In this document: positions 25,170 to 34,942 of the stretch, piece after piece
Position numbering within the stretch: position 1 is the stretch's first letter
Layout of the letters: each line of letters starts with the position of its first letter
NCBI GenBank assembly: GCA_910580105.1
Contig: CAJTWN010000002.1
Span: forward strand, 189,245-253,244
Direction of reading: 5' to 3'
DNA length: 64,000 bases
Source: an uncultured Clostridia bacterium
GTDB lineage: Bacteria; Bacillota; Clostridia; Monoglobales; Monoglobaceae
Notes under the pieces: model-generated
Told to the model about the DNA's origin: nothing
Database searches by the model: none
What the model saw: the letters and a program-made list of their open reading frames with translations, nothing else
Translations under genes and position numbers: made by a program

Positions 25170-26342
25170 TTACGGTTGTATTATTTCCATATCGGCAATG
25201 GCTTTATTCATCATTTCCTCAATATTGCCAAGCGCCTTTTCTGCCTCTTCAATTTCAGACAAAGACGGTTTTGTTTTGGGATGCTTTGGTACAAAAATTG
25301 TACAGCAATCCTCATAAGGCAGAATGGATGTTTCATACGTGTCAATTTTTTTGGAAATCTGTACAATTTCCTCCTTATCCATACCAATACAAGGGCGGAA
25401 GACCGGCATGGAAACTGCCGCATTGGTCACTGCCAGGCTCTCCATCGTCTGACTTGCCACCTGCCCGATGCTTTCTCCGGTAATCAGCGCCTGTGCCCCT
25501 GTTTGTATTGCAATCTTTTCTGCAATCCGCATCATTATCCGGCGCATGATGATGGTCAGATAGTTTTTGGGGCAGCATTCGATAATTTTCAACTGTATAT
25601 CTGTAAAAGGAACGATGTGTAGATTTATTTTCCCTGTATAGGCAGACATCAGCCGTGCCAGGTCGATTACCTTTTCCTTCGCACGGTCGCTGGTGTACGG
25701 ATGGCTGTGAAAATGCACGCCATCCAGCACAACACCCCGTTTTGCAATCATCCATCCGGCCACCGGACTGTCAATTCCGCCGCTCAGCAAGAGAGCAGCG
25801 CGTCCACTGCTGCCTACCGGCATACCACCTGCTCCGCTGACTTTTTGGGTGAATACATATGCCTTATTCCGTATCTCCACCTGTACCAAAATATCCGGAT
25901 GATGGACGTCAACGGAAAGGCCCTTGACATTCTTCAAAATTCTTCCCCCCATCTCCCGGCAAATTTGAGGAGAGTTCAGCGGAAACTGCTTATCTTCACG
26001 TTTCGCCTCCACCTTAAACGTTCTGCCCTCGGTCTCAATTTCAGCAAGACAGGCAATCGTCGTTTCCGCAATACTATCCATGTCCTTTTCACAGGCAGCT
26101 GCCGGACAGATATTGACAATGCCGAATACTTTGGTCAAAGCGCTGACCGCTTCTTCCATATCCAATCCTTCTTCCACCGGCTCCACATAAATGGTTGACT
26201 GGGATTTTCGAACATGAAACTTACCAATATCCCCTAAAACAGACCGGACATTTGCCAGCAGCTGCCGCTCAAACATCGGGCGGTTTAATCCTTTCAATGC
26301 AATTTCACCATATTTTAAAAGAATAATATCAATTTTCTTCAT
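25170..26342 (-). CDS. thiI: tRNA sulfurtransferase ThiI (4-thiouridine synthesis)
   Basis: Adenylates U8 of tRNA and transfers sulfur to make 4-thiouridine. 390 residues: N-terminal ferredoxin-like and THUMP domains, then the PP-loop ATPase motif LLSGGIDSPVAGW near residue 185. The C-terminal rhodanese domain of the E. coli enzyme is missing, as in Bacillus, where a dedicated cysteine desulfurase hands over sulfur directly. The desulfurase gene immediately upstream fits that model. Confidence 0.94.
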   Translation of the reverse strand: MKKIDIILLKYGEIALKGLNRPMFERQLLANVRSVLGDIGKFHVRKSQSTIYVEPVEEGLDMEEAVSALTKVFGIVNICPAAACEKDMDSIAETTIACLAEIETEGRTFKVEAKREDKQFPLNSPQICREMGGRILKNVKGLSVDVHHPDILVQVEIRNKAYVFTQKVSGAGGMPVGSSGRAALLLSGGIDSPVAGWMIAKRGVVLDGVHFHSHPYTSDRAKEKVIDLARLMSAYTGKINLHIVPFTDIQLKIIECCPKNYLTIIMRRIMMRIAEKIAIQTGAQALITGESIGQVASQTMESLAVTNAAVSMPVFRPCIGMDKEEIVQISKKIDTYETSILPYEDCCTIFVPKHPKTKPSLSEIEEAEKALGNIEEMMNKAIADMEIIQP

Positions 26343-26371
26343 TTGTTTCTCTCCGTTTCCTCCGCAAATAA

Positions 26372-27517
26372 TTATCCTATATTCAATTTCCGCAGCTGCT
26401 TCACTACCCGCGCCACAGTCTCAACCACTTCATCAATTTCCTGTTCCGTCGTAAACTCGCTCAGGCTGAACCGGATACTTCCATCAATCATTTTACGGTT
26501 CAGTCCAATGGATGTCAACACATAACTCGGCTCCTTTTTATGACTGGAACATGCAGAGCCGCTGGAAACATAGATATTTTCTGCCTCCAGAGAATGCAAA
26601 AGCACCTCGGACTTAACACCGCTGAACGAAATATTTAAAATATGCGGCGCTGCGATTTCCGGCGTATTGACAATAATATTGTTCACACGTTCTTCAATCC
26701 CCAGCATCAGCCGTTCCCGCAATGCCGCCATTCTGGGAAGAGAGGAGTTCATTTGCCGGTGGCAAATTTCCGCAGCCAAGCCAAAACCTGCAATGCCCGG
26801 AACATTTTCCGTTCCCGGTCGGATACCATTTTGCTGACCGCCGCCGTATACCGTGGGCGCAATTTTTGTTCCTTTTTTGATATATAAGGCTCCCATCCCT
26901 TTGGGACCGTGGATTTTGTGCGAGCTGAGTGTAATCATATCCGCACCAAGACTTGCCGCTGTAAAAGGCACCTTGCAATACCCCTGCACCGCATCCACAT
27001 GGAGATAGGTGCCAAGCCCCCTTTGTTTGATTATTTTAGCCAATTTTTCGATTGGTTCAAGTGTCCCGATCTCATTATTCACAATCATGGCCGTCACCAA
27101 TACAGTATCATCTGACAGCATATCTTCAAATTCCGCAAGACGCAGAACTCCTCTGTTGTCCACGGGGATAAAATCTATCCGGTACCCATGTTCACCGAGA
27201 TAATTCAGCGTATTCATTGTCGCCGGATGTTCAAGAGGCGTACTGATAATATGCTTTCCGCGGTTTGCCATTGCCGTCCCCAAAATTGCCAGATTATTTG
27301 CCTCTGTTCCTCCTGAAGTAAAGAAAATCTCTCCAGGATTCACCCGCAGTGTAGCGGCAATCCTTTCTTTTGCGGCCTTCACCTCTTTTTCAGCTGCAAT
27401 TCCCATCCGGTGCAGGGAAGACGGATTTCCATAAGTGTTTTTCATCACATCTGCCACCTTTTGCACCACTTCCGGATAGGGCCGCGTCGTCGCACTATTA
27501 TCTAAATAGATTCCCAT
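26372..27517 (-). CDS. Cysteine desulfurase (class V aminotransferase, NifS/IscS family)
   Basis: PLP enzyme that takes sulfur from cysteine as an enzyme-bound persulfide. 381 residues. The N-terminus YLDNSATTRPYPEV, the PLP lysine in LSSHKIHGPKG and the catalytic cysteine in SSGSACSSHKKEPS are clear. First gene of a three-gene operon with thiI, so a role like Bacillus NifZ in tRNA thiolation is likely; no iscU or other cluster-assembly gene is adjacent. Confidence 0.94.
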   Translation of the reverse strand: MGIYLDNSATTRPYPEVVQKVADVMKNTYGNPSSLHRMGIAAEKEVKAAKERIAATLRVNPGEIFFTSGGTEANNLAILGTAMANRGKHIISTPLEHPATMNTLNYLGEHGYRIDFIPVDNRGVLRLAEFEDMLSDDTVLVTAMIVNNEIGTLEPIEKLAKIIKQRGLGTYLHVDAVQGYCKVPFTAASLGADMITLSSHKIHGPKGMGALYIKKGTKIAPTVYGGGQQNGIRPGTENVPGIAGFGLAAEICHRQMNSSLPRMAALRERLMLGIEERVNNIIVNTPEIAAPHILNISFSGVKSEVLLHSLEAENIYVSSGSACSSHKKEPSYVLTSIGLNRKMIDGSIRFSLSEFTTEQEIDEVVETVARVVKQLRKLNIG

Positions 27518-27545
27518 ACTTTCTCCTCCAAACTCTTAATTGCAT

Positions 27546-27574
27546 ATTTTATCATACTTTTATCTATTTTTCAA
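27546..27574 (-). promoter_or_regulatory. Promoter of the cysteine desulfurase-thiI-cinA operon
   Basis: TTGAAA (27569-27574) and TAAAAT (27546-27551) are 17 bases apart, about 30 bases before the start codon. Confidence 0.7.
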
Positions 27575-27772
27575 CTTCTTTTTCTTAACGTACCGCCGTT
27601 TCACAATGATCTTCACTTGGACTTATCTTTTGTCCACAACAGATAAATAACAAAATGGACAATTGTGCCTCTATATTTTATGCACGAACAAGCAATCTGC
27701 GCCTATGTTGCCATAATTTTTACTTTCCGGAATATCAAACCGGCATATAAATCGTGCAAATAAAGGTTTTTC

Positions 27773-27801
27773 TTGATTTTCTCAGATAAATCCACTATAA
27801 T
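27773..27801 (+). promoter_or_regulatory. Promoter of mutS2
   Basis: TTGATT (27773-27778) and TATAAT (27796-27801) are 17 bases apart, about 40 bases before the mutS2 ATG. Confidence 0.75.
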
Positions 27802-27842
27802 AGGAAAGAATATGACTGAAGAAAGTATAGGGAGTTTTTCAC

Positions 27843-30218
27843 ATGGAAATTAAAGCAATAAAAACCCTTGAATTTGATAAAATTCTGCATATGCTCAGCG
27901 CTTATGCCAAAAATGAAAATACAACAGAACAAATCAGCCACCTGCTGCCTTCATCGGATTACCGCGCGGTGGAACAATCCCTTGCGGAAACCGATGCCGC
28001 CGTACAGCTGATTTTAAAATACGGCACCCCGGACATCCAGCGTATATCGGATATCGGCGGCTCTCTCAAACGCCTTGCCATCGGCGGCAGCCTGTCAATG
28101 GCAGAACTTTTGAACATTGCAAGCCTGCTGAAAACCACCCGTATTCTGCGGCGTTATACATCGGAACAGACGGGAGTTCTGAGCGGTTATATCGAGGAAC
28201 TTACACCAAATAAAACACTGGAAGAACGCATTACCTCTTCCATCCTTTCGGAGGAAGAAATGGCAGACAATGCAAGTTCCGCCCTTTCTTCTATACGCAG
28301 AAAAGAAAAAAATGCTTCCAACAAAATCCGAAGCAGTCTGGACGGTATGATCCGTTCTTCGCACTATCAGAAATTTTTGCAGGATGCAATTGTCACCATG
28401 CGCAACAATCGCTATGTTGTACCGGTCAAGGCAGAATACCGCAGTGAAGTCCGCGGTATCACCCATGACATTTCCTCGTCCGGCGGAACCGTCTTTATTG
28501 AACCGGAAAGTGTCGTTGCTGCAAATAATGAACTGCACGAGCTCTCATTAAAGGAAAAAGCAGAAATCGAAAAAATTCTTGCAGAGATTTCTGGCGAAGC
28601 AGGTGAATGCCTGGAAGAACTCCGTCTGAATTTTGATACGGTCATCCATCTGGATTTCGTTCTGGCAAAAGCAAAACTTGCCCTTGATATGAAAGCGGTT
28701 TGTCCGCGGTTAAACCAACTGGGAAAAATCAATATCAAAAAGGGCCGGCATCCGTTGATAGACCGGAATAAAATTGTGCCGGTGGACGTCAGCTTGGGCT
28801 ACGATTTTGACAGCCTGATTGTTACTGGCCCAAACACCGGCGGAAAGACGGTTGTACTGAAAACCGTTGGCCTCTTCTGTCTGATGACTCAGGCGGGGCT
28901 CTGCATCCCTGCCGGCGATGAAAGTGAAATGCCGGTTTTTTCTGATATATTTGCCGATATTGGTGATGAACAAAGCATCGAACAGAGTTTGTCTACCTTT
29001 TCATCCCACATGACCAATATTGTCCGAATTGCTGAAAAAGTTACCGAAAACAGTCTTGTCCTCTTCGACGAACTCTGTTCTGGAACGGATCCTGTGGAAG
29101 GCGCGGCACTGGCAACGGCAATTCTTGAAAACATCCGGTCTGCCGGCGCAAAAATTGTCGCCACCACCCATTACAGCGAATTGAAACTTTACGCCCTTTC
29201 CACAAAAGGGGTTGAAAATGCCTCATGTGAATTTGATGTAAATACCTTAAGTCCTACCTACCGGCTGCTCATCGGCATTCCCGGAAAGAGCAACGCATTT
29301 GCAATTTCTAAACGCCTTGGCCTTTCACAAAATATTATAGAGCGGGCAAAGGGAATGCTCTCTGATGAAACCATCCAATTCGAGGACATTCTCAGCAGTA
29401 TTGAACGAAATCGTCAGGCGGCCGAGGCAGGATCTATTGAAGCTGAACGGATGCGCAGTGAAATTGAAAAACTCAAATCCGAACTTGAACGTGAACGGGA
29501 CAAAATTGAAAAACAAAAGGATAAAATCTATGACCGGGCAAGAGAAAAGGCCGAAAAAATTATCCTCCGCGCCCAGGAAGAAACGGAAAAAATGCTGCAG
29601 GAAGTCAAAGAGATACAGAGGTCAAAAGACGAAAAAGCCGCCCTCCGCGCCATGGAAGAGGTCAAAAAAGAACTCGGTATTAAACGGAGGAAAAATACTT
29701 CTCCCAAATCAAAGACCCCCAAGCCCCGTGCTTCTAACTTGAATATCAATAATTTAAAATTGGGCGCCGATGTTATCCTTTTGGACCTTGGCGATAAAGG
29801 AACTGTTTTGTCTGTTAATAAAAAAGAAGAAACTGCCGTAATACAGGTCGGCATCATGAAAATTACAGCCAAAATTGAAAACCTCGCCCTATGCAACGAA
29901 GAAAAAGGATCGCTTCCAAAAGGATATGATACTTCCGCCCGAAAAACCACCAGCGGACTTTCCTCTTCCAAAAATGTCAAAACAGAGGTTGATCTGCGGG
30001 GCATGACCTTGGAAGAAGCGCTTTTGGAAACGGACAAATTTTTGGACGAATGCTCCCTTGCCGGACTTCACACCGTGAGTATTATTCACGGCAAAGGAAC
30101 GGGTATCCTCCGTAAAGGAATTCAGGATATGCTCCGCAAACATCCTCAGGTTGCAACCTATCGTTTGGGTAAATACGGAGAAGGAGAAAACGGTGTCACC
30201 ATTGCCGAACTGAAATAG
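27843..30218 (+). CDS. mutS2: Endonuclease MutS2
   Basis: 791 residues: N-terminal core/clamp region, MutS-type ATPase with Walker A TGPNTGGKTVVLK near residue 328 and LFDELCSGTDP, a long charged coiled coil (about 510-625) and a C-terminal Smr nuclease domain (VDLRGMTLEEAL, HGKGTGIL). It suppresses homologous recombination and, in Bacillus, acts on collided ribosomes. It has no mismatch-recognition domain and no MutL partner nearby. GGGAG is 8 bases before the ATG. It begins a run of plus-strand genes. Confidence 0.96.
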   Translation: MEIKAIKTLEFDKILHMLSAYAKNENTTEQISHLLPSSDYRAVEQSLAETDAAVQLILKYGTPDIQRISDIGGSLKRLAIGGSLSMAELLNIASLLKTTRILRRYTSEQTGVLSGYIEELTPNKTLEERITSSILSEEEMADNASSALSSIRRKEKNASNKIRSSLDGMIRSSHYQKFLQDAIVTMRNNRYVVPVKAEYRSEVRGITHDISSSGGTVFIEPESVVAANNELHELSLKEKAEIEKILAEISGEAGECLEELRLNFDTVIHLDFVLAKAKLALDMKAVCPRLNQLGKINIKKGRHPLIDRNKIVPVDVSLGYDFDSLIVTGPNTGGKTVVLKTVGLFCLMTQAGLCIPAGDESEMPVFSDIFADIGDEQSIEQSLSTFSSHMTNIVRIAEKVTENSLVLFDELCSGTDPVEGAALATAILENIRSAGAKIVATTHYSELKLYALSTKGVENASCEFDVNTLSPTYRLLIGIPGKSNAFAISKRLGLSQNIIERAKGMLSDETIQFEDILSSIERNRQAAEAGSIEAERMRSEIEKLKSELERERDKIEKQKDKIYDRAREKAEKIILRAQEETEKMLQEVKEIQRSKDEKAALRAMEEVKKELGIKRRKNTSPKSKTPKPRASNLNINNLKLGADVILLDLGDKGTVLSVNKKEETAVIQVGIMKITAKIENLALCNEEKGSLPKGYDTSARKTTSGLSSSKNVKTEVDLRGMTLEEALLETDKFLDECSLAGLHTVSIIHGKGTGILRKGIQDMLRKHPQVATYRLGKYGEGENGVTIAELK

Positions 30219-30241
30219 AAATATAAATTTCAAAAAAAGTG

Positions 30242-30270
30242 TTGTATTTTCGCATAAAACATGGTAAAAT
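30242..30270 (+). promoter_or_regulatory. Promoter upstream of recJ
   Basis: TTGTAT (30242-30247) and TAAAAT (30265-30270) at 17 bases, leaving a leader of about 115 bases before recJ. Confidence 0.6.
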
Positions 30271-30392
30271 ATATGAATACACTCTGTCATGTCAATACAA
30301 ACCAATAATCTTCTATGGGCAGAGCGTGACGAGGTACGAAGGCAAAAACCTCTTTATTTTGCAAAACTATAGATTCAGGGAGATTATATATT

Positions 30393-32099
30393 ATGCTGAA
30401 AAAGAAGTGGTTATTAAAGGAATTTGACAAGAATAGAGTGGTAGAAATTTCGAAGAATTTCAAAATTTCACCTCTAACCGCAATCATTCTTTACAACCGC
30501 GGCGTCAAAGAAGACAATGATATCAAGACCTTTTTATCCAAAAGCCTTGGTGTCATGCATGATCCTTATTTAATGAAGGACATGGAAAAAGCGACAGAAC
30601 GCATCCTCCTCGCCAAAGAACGCGGTGAAAAAATCACCATCTATGGCGATTATGATGTTGACGGCATCACTTCCATCGCGATTCTCTATAAACATCTCGC
30701 AGAAATGGGGATTTCAGTGGATTACTATGTGCCGGACAGAATGCAGGAAGGTTATGGCGTAAACAGAGAAGCGCTGGATAAAATTCAGAAAAAAGGAACT
30801 TCTCTTATTATCACTGTGGACACCGGTATTACCGCTGTTGAAGAAAGTGAGTATGCAAAAGAGATTGGGCTTGATGTTATCATCACCGACCATCATGAAT
30901 GTAAAGAACGGATTCCGGATGTCTATGCCGCCATTGATCCAAAGCAGAAAGATTGTCCTTATCCCTTCAAGAGCCTTGCAGGCGTTGGTGTTGTATTTAA
31001 ATTGATCCAGGCTTTGGACGAACAGAAGTCTCTCCCTGCTTTAATGGACAAATACGCTGATTTATTATGCCTTGGAACAGTGGCAGATATTTCACCTCTT
31101 GTCAATGAAAACCGGGTAATTGTCACCGAAGGCTTAAAACGGTTTAAAAATACCAAGAATGTGGGTTTGAAAGCACTGATTGACGTATCTACCAACGGAA
31201 AAGCCATTACAACGTCCACCATTGGGTATACCATTGCGCCGCGTATCAACGCAAGCGGCCGTCTTGGCTGTGCTTCCCGCAGTGTGGAGCTTTTCCTTAC
31301 CAATGATACAAAGAAAGCCCATGAACTTGCCGAATCGCTGTGCGAAGAAAATACGCTGCGGCAGCAAACGGAACAGAAGATGTTTAAAGAAGCCCTTGAT
31401 TATATCGAAGAACATCCTGAAATCAAGGATGATAAAGTGCTTATCATTGCCCATGAAAATTGGCATCATGGCATTGTTGGAATTGTTTCTTCAAAAATTA
31501 CCGAAAAATTCTATAAACCTTCTATCCTTTTCGCTATTGACGGCGGCGAGGCAAAGGGTTCAGGGCGCAGTGTACAGGGCTATAATCTTTTTGGTTCTTT
31601 GGAACAGTGTTCGGATGTCCTTGAAAAATTCGGCGGGCATGAACTTGCCGCCGGTCTGACCATTAAGGCTGACCGCATCGAAGAATTCAGAAAACGGATC
31701 AACGCCATTTCTGAGGATACAATTGACGAAACCACCATGGTTCCCACCATTCTTTTGGATGCAGTGATTAAAGTTCCATATATCACTTTGGACACTGTAA
31801 ACGATATTAACCAGCTGCAGCCCTTTGGGGTGGACAATCCAACGCCTTTCTTCGCTGTTCGCAATATCAAAATACATAAGATAAGCGTAATGAGTGAAGG
31901 TAAGCATCTGCGAATGACCCTTTTTAAAGACGGAAAATATCTTGACTCTGTCGGATTTGGTATGGGCGAATATTTTCAGTACCTCAAAGAAGGTGATTTT
32001 ATTGACGTTGCCTTTTCCCTTGACATCAATGATTACAAGGGTTTTCAAAATGTACAGCTCATCTTAAAGGACATTAAAAAGACAGAAGCTGCCGAATAA
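30393..32099 (+). CDS. recJ: Single-stranded-DNA-specific exonuclease RecJ
   Basis: 5'-3' single-strand exonuclease of recombination and base-excision repair. 568 residues, DHH superfamily: GDYDVDGITSIA near residue 88, ITVDTGI, ITDHHE and the DHHA1 segment GSGRSVQGYNL with GGHELAAG, then an OB-like C-terminal region. AGGGAG lies 10 bases before the ATG. In many Clostridia apt sits between recJ and relA; it is absent here. Confidence 0.95.
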   Translation: MLKKKWLLKEFDKNRVVEISKNFKISPLTAIILYNRGVKEDNDIKTFLSKSLGVMHDPYLMKDMEKATERILLAKERGEKITIYGDYDVDGITSIAILYKHLAEMGISVDYYVPDRMQEGYGVNREALDKIQKKGTSLIITVDTGITAVEESEYAKEIGLDVIITDHHECKERIPDVYAAIDPKQKDCPYPFKSLAGVGVVFKLIQALDEQKSLPALMDKYADLLCLGTVADISPLVNENRVIVTEGLKRFKNTKNVGLKALIDVSTNGKAITTSTIGYTIAPRINASGRLGCASRSVELFLTNDTKKAHELAESLCEENTLRQQTEQKMFKEALDYIEEHPEIKDDKVLIIAHENWHHGIVGIVSSKITEKFYKPSILFAIDGGEAKGSGRSVQGYNLFGSLEQCSDVLEKFGGHELAAGLTIKADRIEEFRKRINAISEDTIDETTMVPTILLDAVIKVPYITLDTVNDINQLQPFGVDNPTPFFAVRNIKIHKISVMSEGKHLRMTLFKDGKYLDSVGFGMGEYFQYLKEGDFIDVAFSLDINDYKGFQNVQLILKDIKKTEAAE

Positions 32100-32123
32100 T
32101 AAGTTTTGAATGAAGGTGTATGT

Positions 32124-34307
32124 ATGGAAGGTACAAACCTTGATACTTTATTGGAACAAATTCGAAAATATAATAAAAGCGGAGATCTCTCTCTTGTAGA
32201 AAAAGCATATCACTATGCAGAAGAAAAGCACGAGGGACAAAGCAGAAAATCGGGTGAGCCATATGTGACTCACCCGATTCAAGTTGCAATGATTTTGGCA
32301 GAGATGGAATTGGATGTGCAATCCATTGTTGCCGCCCTCCTTCACGACGTAGTCGAAGATACCGAAACAACACGGGAGGATATTGTCAAAGAATTTGGCG
32401 AAACTGTCGCTTTGCTTGTGGACGGAGTGACCAAGCTCGGTAAGATTCCCTATACTTCCAAAGAGGAACAACAGGTAGAGAATCTGCGCAAAATGTTCTT
32501 TGCCATGGCAAAAGATATTCGTGTGATCGTGATAAAGCTGGCCGACCGCCTTCACAATCTCCGCACACTTAAATCTATGCCCGAAGAAAAACAACGGGCC
32601 ACTGCAAGAGAAACTCTGGAAGTCTATGCCCCCCTTGCCCATCGCCTTGGTATGTCCAAAATCAAGTGGGAGCTGGAAGATCTCTCCCTCCGCTATATTG
32701 ATCCCATCGGCTATTACGAAATTGTTGACAACATTGCACAAAAACGGGATGAACGCGAAAAATATATCAATGATATTATCACATCCCTGCAAAAAGCTTT
32801 GGACGGAATGCAAATTAAAGCGCATATTGAAGGCAGAGCCAAACACTTTTACAGTATTTACCGCAAGATGTATATGCAAAACAAGACCATTGACGAGCTT
32901 TATGATCTGTTCGCTGTCCGCGTGATTGTCGACACCGTCGCAGACTGCTATGCAGTTTTGGGTATGGTGCATGAACTCTATAAGCCCATGCCCGGCCGGT
33001 TCAAAGATTATATTGCCATGCCGAAACCCAACATGTATCAGTCTCTGCACTCCACATTGTTCGGTCCAAACGGCACCCCATTCGAAATTCAGATTCGTAC
33101 ATGGGAAATGCACCATACGGCAGAGAACGGCATTGCTGCTCATTGGAAATACAAAGAGGGCAAATCCGGTTCTTCTGATTTTGATGACAAACTCGAATGG
33201 ATTAAACAACTGCTTGAAATACAAAAGGACATGACCAATGCTGAAGACTTTATGCGGACATTAAAAATTGACATGTTCAGCGATGAAGTTTTCGTTTTTA
33301 CCCCAAAAGGAGATGTCATCAGCCTTCCCATCGGCGCTACTCCCATCGACTTTGCCTATGCAATTCATTCTGCAGTAGGCAATCGGATGACCGGCGCCAA
33401 AGTCAACGGAAAAATTGTCACTTTGGATTACGAACTGAAAAACGGCGATGTTGTTGATGTTGTCACCACCAATGTCACCCACGGCCCCAATCTTGACTGG
33501 ATAAAAATATGCAAAACTTCGCAGGCCAGGAATAAAATCAACCAATGGTTTAAAAATGTTAATCGTGAAGAAAATGTTACCAAAGGCAAAGACTATTTGG
33601 AAAAAGAACTTAAAAAAATTATGGTCCCCACCACTTTTTTAGAGGATAAACCATTTGTTGAAAGTCTGCTGCGGAAATATGGTTTCAACACAATCGAAGA
33701 CCTCTATGCAGCCATTGGTTATGGCAGTACCAATGCCAATCGTTTCGTCACCCGTTTCAAAACCGAATGTAAAAAACGGATGCTTGACGAAGAACACATC
33801 AAACCGGAAGATATTCTTCCCATGTCGGTGAAAACCACTGAAAAGCCAAACAATACCGGCGTTATCGTTGAAGGAATTGACAATTGTTTGATTCGCTTCT
33901 CCCATTGCTGTAATCCTGTTCCCGGAGACAAAATTGTGGGTTATGTCACACGCGGCCGCGGCGTCGCCATTCACCGGGCAGATTGCATCAATGTTCTGCA
34001 CGCAACCAATAGTGAAAAAGAAATGAACCGATTCATCCCCGTCCGCTGGGCAGATGACAGAAGCACCTCCTTTCAGACAATGCTGTATATTACCGCAACA
34101 GACCGCAATGCCCTTCTGATTGATATTATGTCGGCCGTTGCTGATATAAAAATACCCGTGACAAATGTCAATGCACGAACAGGAAAAAACAACCTTGCTA
34201 TTATCGAATTAACAATGGAAATCGGCGATACAGAACAATTGAACAAAACAATCAAACGAATTAAACAGGTGGAAGGCATCCTGTCGGTTGTCCGCCGCCG
34301 TCAATAA
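32124..34307 (+). CDS. relA: Bifunctional (p)ppGpp synthetase/hydrolase
   Basis: Stringent-response enzyme of about 727 residues. In order: HD hydrolase domain (LLHDVVEDTE near residue 75; KLADRLHNLRTL), synthetase domain (YDLFAVRVIV, GRFKDYIAMPKPNMYQSLH), TGS domain (VFTPKGDVISLP), zinc-finger-like segment (HCCNPVPGD) and a C-terminal ACT domain. Because the HD motif is intact, both synthesis and hydrolysis are expected, as in Rel of Firmicutes. The frame opens at a TTG at 32106; ATG 32124 has AAGG 7 bases upstream. It follows recJ by 24 bases. Confidence 0.96.
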   Translation: MEGTNLDTLLEQIRKYNKSGDLSLVEKAYHYAEEKHEGQSRKSGEPYVTHPIQVAMILAEMELDVQSIVAALLHDVVEDTETTREDIVKEFGETVALLVDGVTKLGKIPYTSKEEQQVENLRKMFFAMAKDIRVIVIKLADRLHNLRTLKSMPEEKQRATARETLEVYAPLAHRLGMSKIKWELEDLSLRYIDPIGYYEIVDNIAQKRDEREKYINDIITSLQKALDGMQIKAHIEGRAKHFYSIYRKMYMQNKTIDELYDLFAVRVIVDTVADCYAVLGMVHELYKPMPGRFKDYIAMPKPNMYQSLHSTLFGPNGTPFEIQIRTWEMHHTAENGIAAHWKYKEGKSGSSDFDDKLEWIKQLLEIQKDMTNAEDFMRTLKIDMFSDEVFVFTPKGDVISLPIGATPIDFAYAIHSAVGNRMTGAKVNGKIVTLDYELKNGDVVDVVTTNVTHGPNLDWIKICKTSQARNKINQWFKNVNREENVTKGKDYLEKELKKIMVPTTFLEDKPFVESLLRKYGFNTIEDLYAAIGYGSTNANRFVTRFKTECKKRMLDEEHIKPEDILPMSVKTTEKPNNTGVIVEGIDNCLIRFSHCCNPVPGDKIVGYVTRGRGVAIHRADCINVLHATNSEKEMNRFIPVRWADDRSTSFQTMLYITATDRNALLIDIMSAVADIKIPVTNVNARTGKNNLAIIELTMEIGDTEQLNKTIKRIKQVEGILSVVRRRQ

Positions 34308-34321
34308 GAGGAGGATTTTGC

Positions 34322-34942
34322 ATGTTACTCCATAAATTAGTGTTAGGCCAACTGCAAACCAATTGCTATATTCTTGCAGATGAAGAAACAAAAGAGGCGA
34401 TTGTGATTGACGTCCCGGATCAGGCCGATGTCATTCTGGACTTTTTAAAGGAAAAAGCATATATTGTCCGATATATCATTCTGACCCATGGACATTTCGA
34501 TCACATGCTGGCTTTAAAAGAAGTACGTGAAGCAACCGGGGCCCCTCTGCTCGTCCATGAAAACTGTGCAGATTTTTTGAAAGATACCATCAAAAACCTT
34601 TGTCATTATACCGGTGTCTTATGGGAAGCAACCGAAGCAGATCGTTATCTTAAAGAAGGAGACATCATCGCCTTCGGCTCTCAAACATTACATGTCCTGC
34701 ATACACCGGGCCACACAGCCGACTGTATCTGCCTGCTTGCAGGAGATATTCTCATCAGTGGTGATACGTTGTTTTGGCGAAGTGTTGGAAGAACCGACCA
34801 TCCCACCGGAAGCCTGGAAGAAGAGATCAATTCAATCAAAGAAAAACTGCTGCCGCTGCCGGCAAATACCAAAGTATATCCAGGCCACGGACCAATGACC
34901 ACCATTGGCGATGAAAGAAAGGAAAATCCTTATTTACAATGA
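34322..34942 (+). CDS. MBL-fold metallo-hydrolase, glyoxalase II-like
   Basis: 206-residue metallo-beta-lactamase-fold enzyme. Metal motifs are THGHFDH near residue 58, TPGHTADC, SGDTLF and PGHGPMT, the pattern of GloB-type hydrolases (YqgX/YcbL group). The substrate is unknown; thioester hydrolysis is the family precedent. AGGAGG precedes the ATG, and the stop overlaps hemZ by 4 bases. The relA-MBL-hemZ order is common in Clostridia. Confidence 0.88.
   Translation: MLLHKLVLGQLQTNCYILADEETKEAIVIDVPDQADVILDFLKEKAYIVRYIILTHGHFDHMLALKEVREATGAPLLVHENCADFLKDTIKNLCHYTGVLWEATEADRYLKEGDIIAFGSQTLHVLHTPGHTADCICLLAGDILISGDTLFWRSVGRTDHPTGSLEEEINSIKEKLLPLPANTKVYPGHGPMTTIGDERKENPYLQ

Larger units (their letters stand above)
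27518..27842. other. Divergent intergenic region between cysteine desulfurase and mutS2
   Basis: No gene is seen. It holds the two outward promoters listed separately and, between them, an inverted repeat TTGTCCA / TGGACAA (27630-27636 and 27656-27662, 19 bases apart) with no assigned role. Confidence 0.6.

Noticed and set aside
27630..27662. TTGTCCA / TGGACAA inverted repeat as a terminator
   Set aside because: The arms are short and 19 bases apart with no T run; it could be a protein site but there is no further support.
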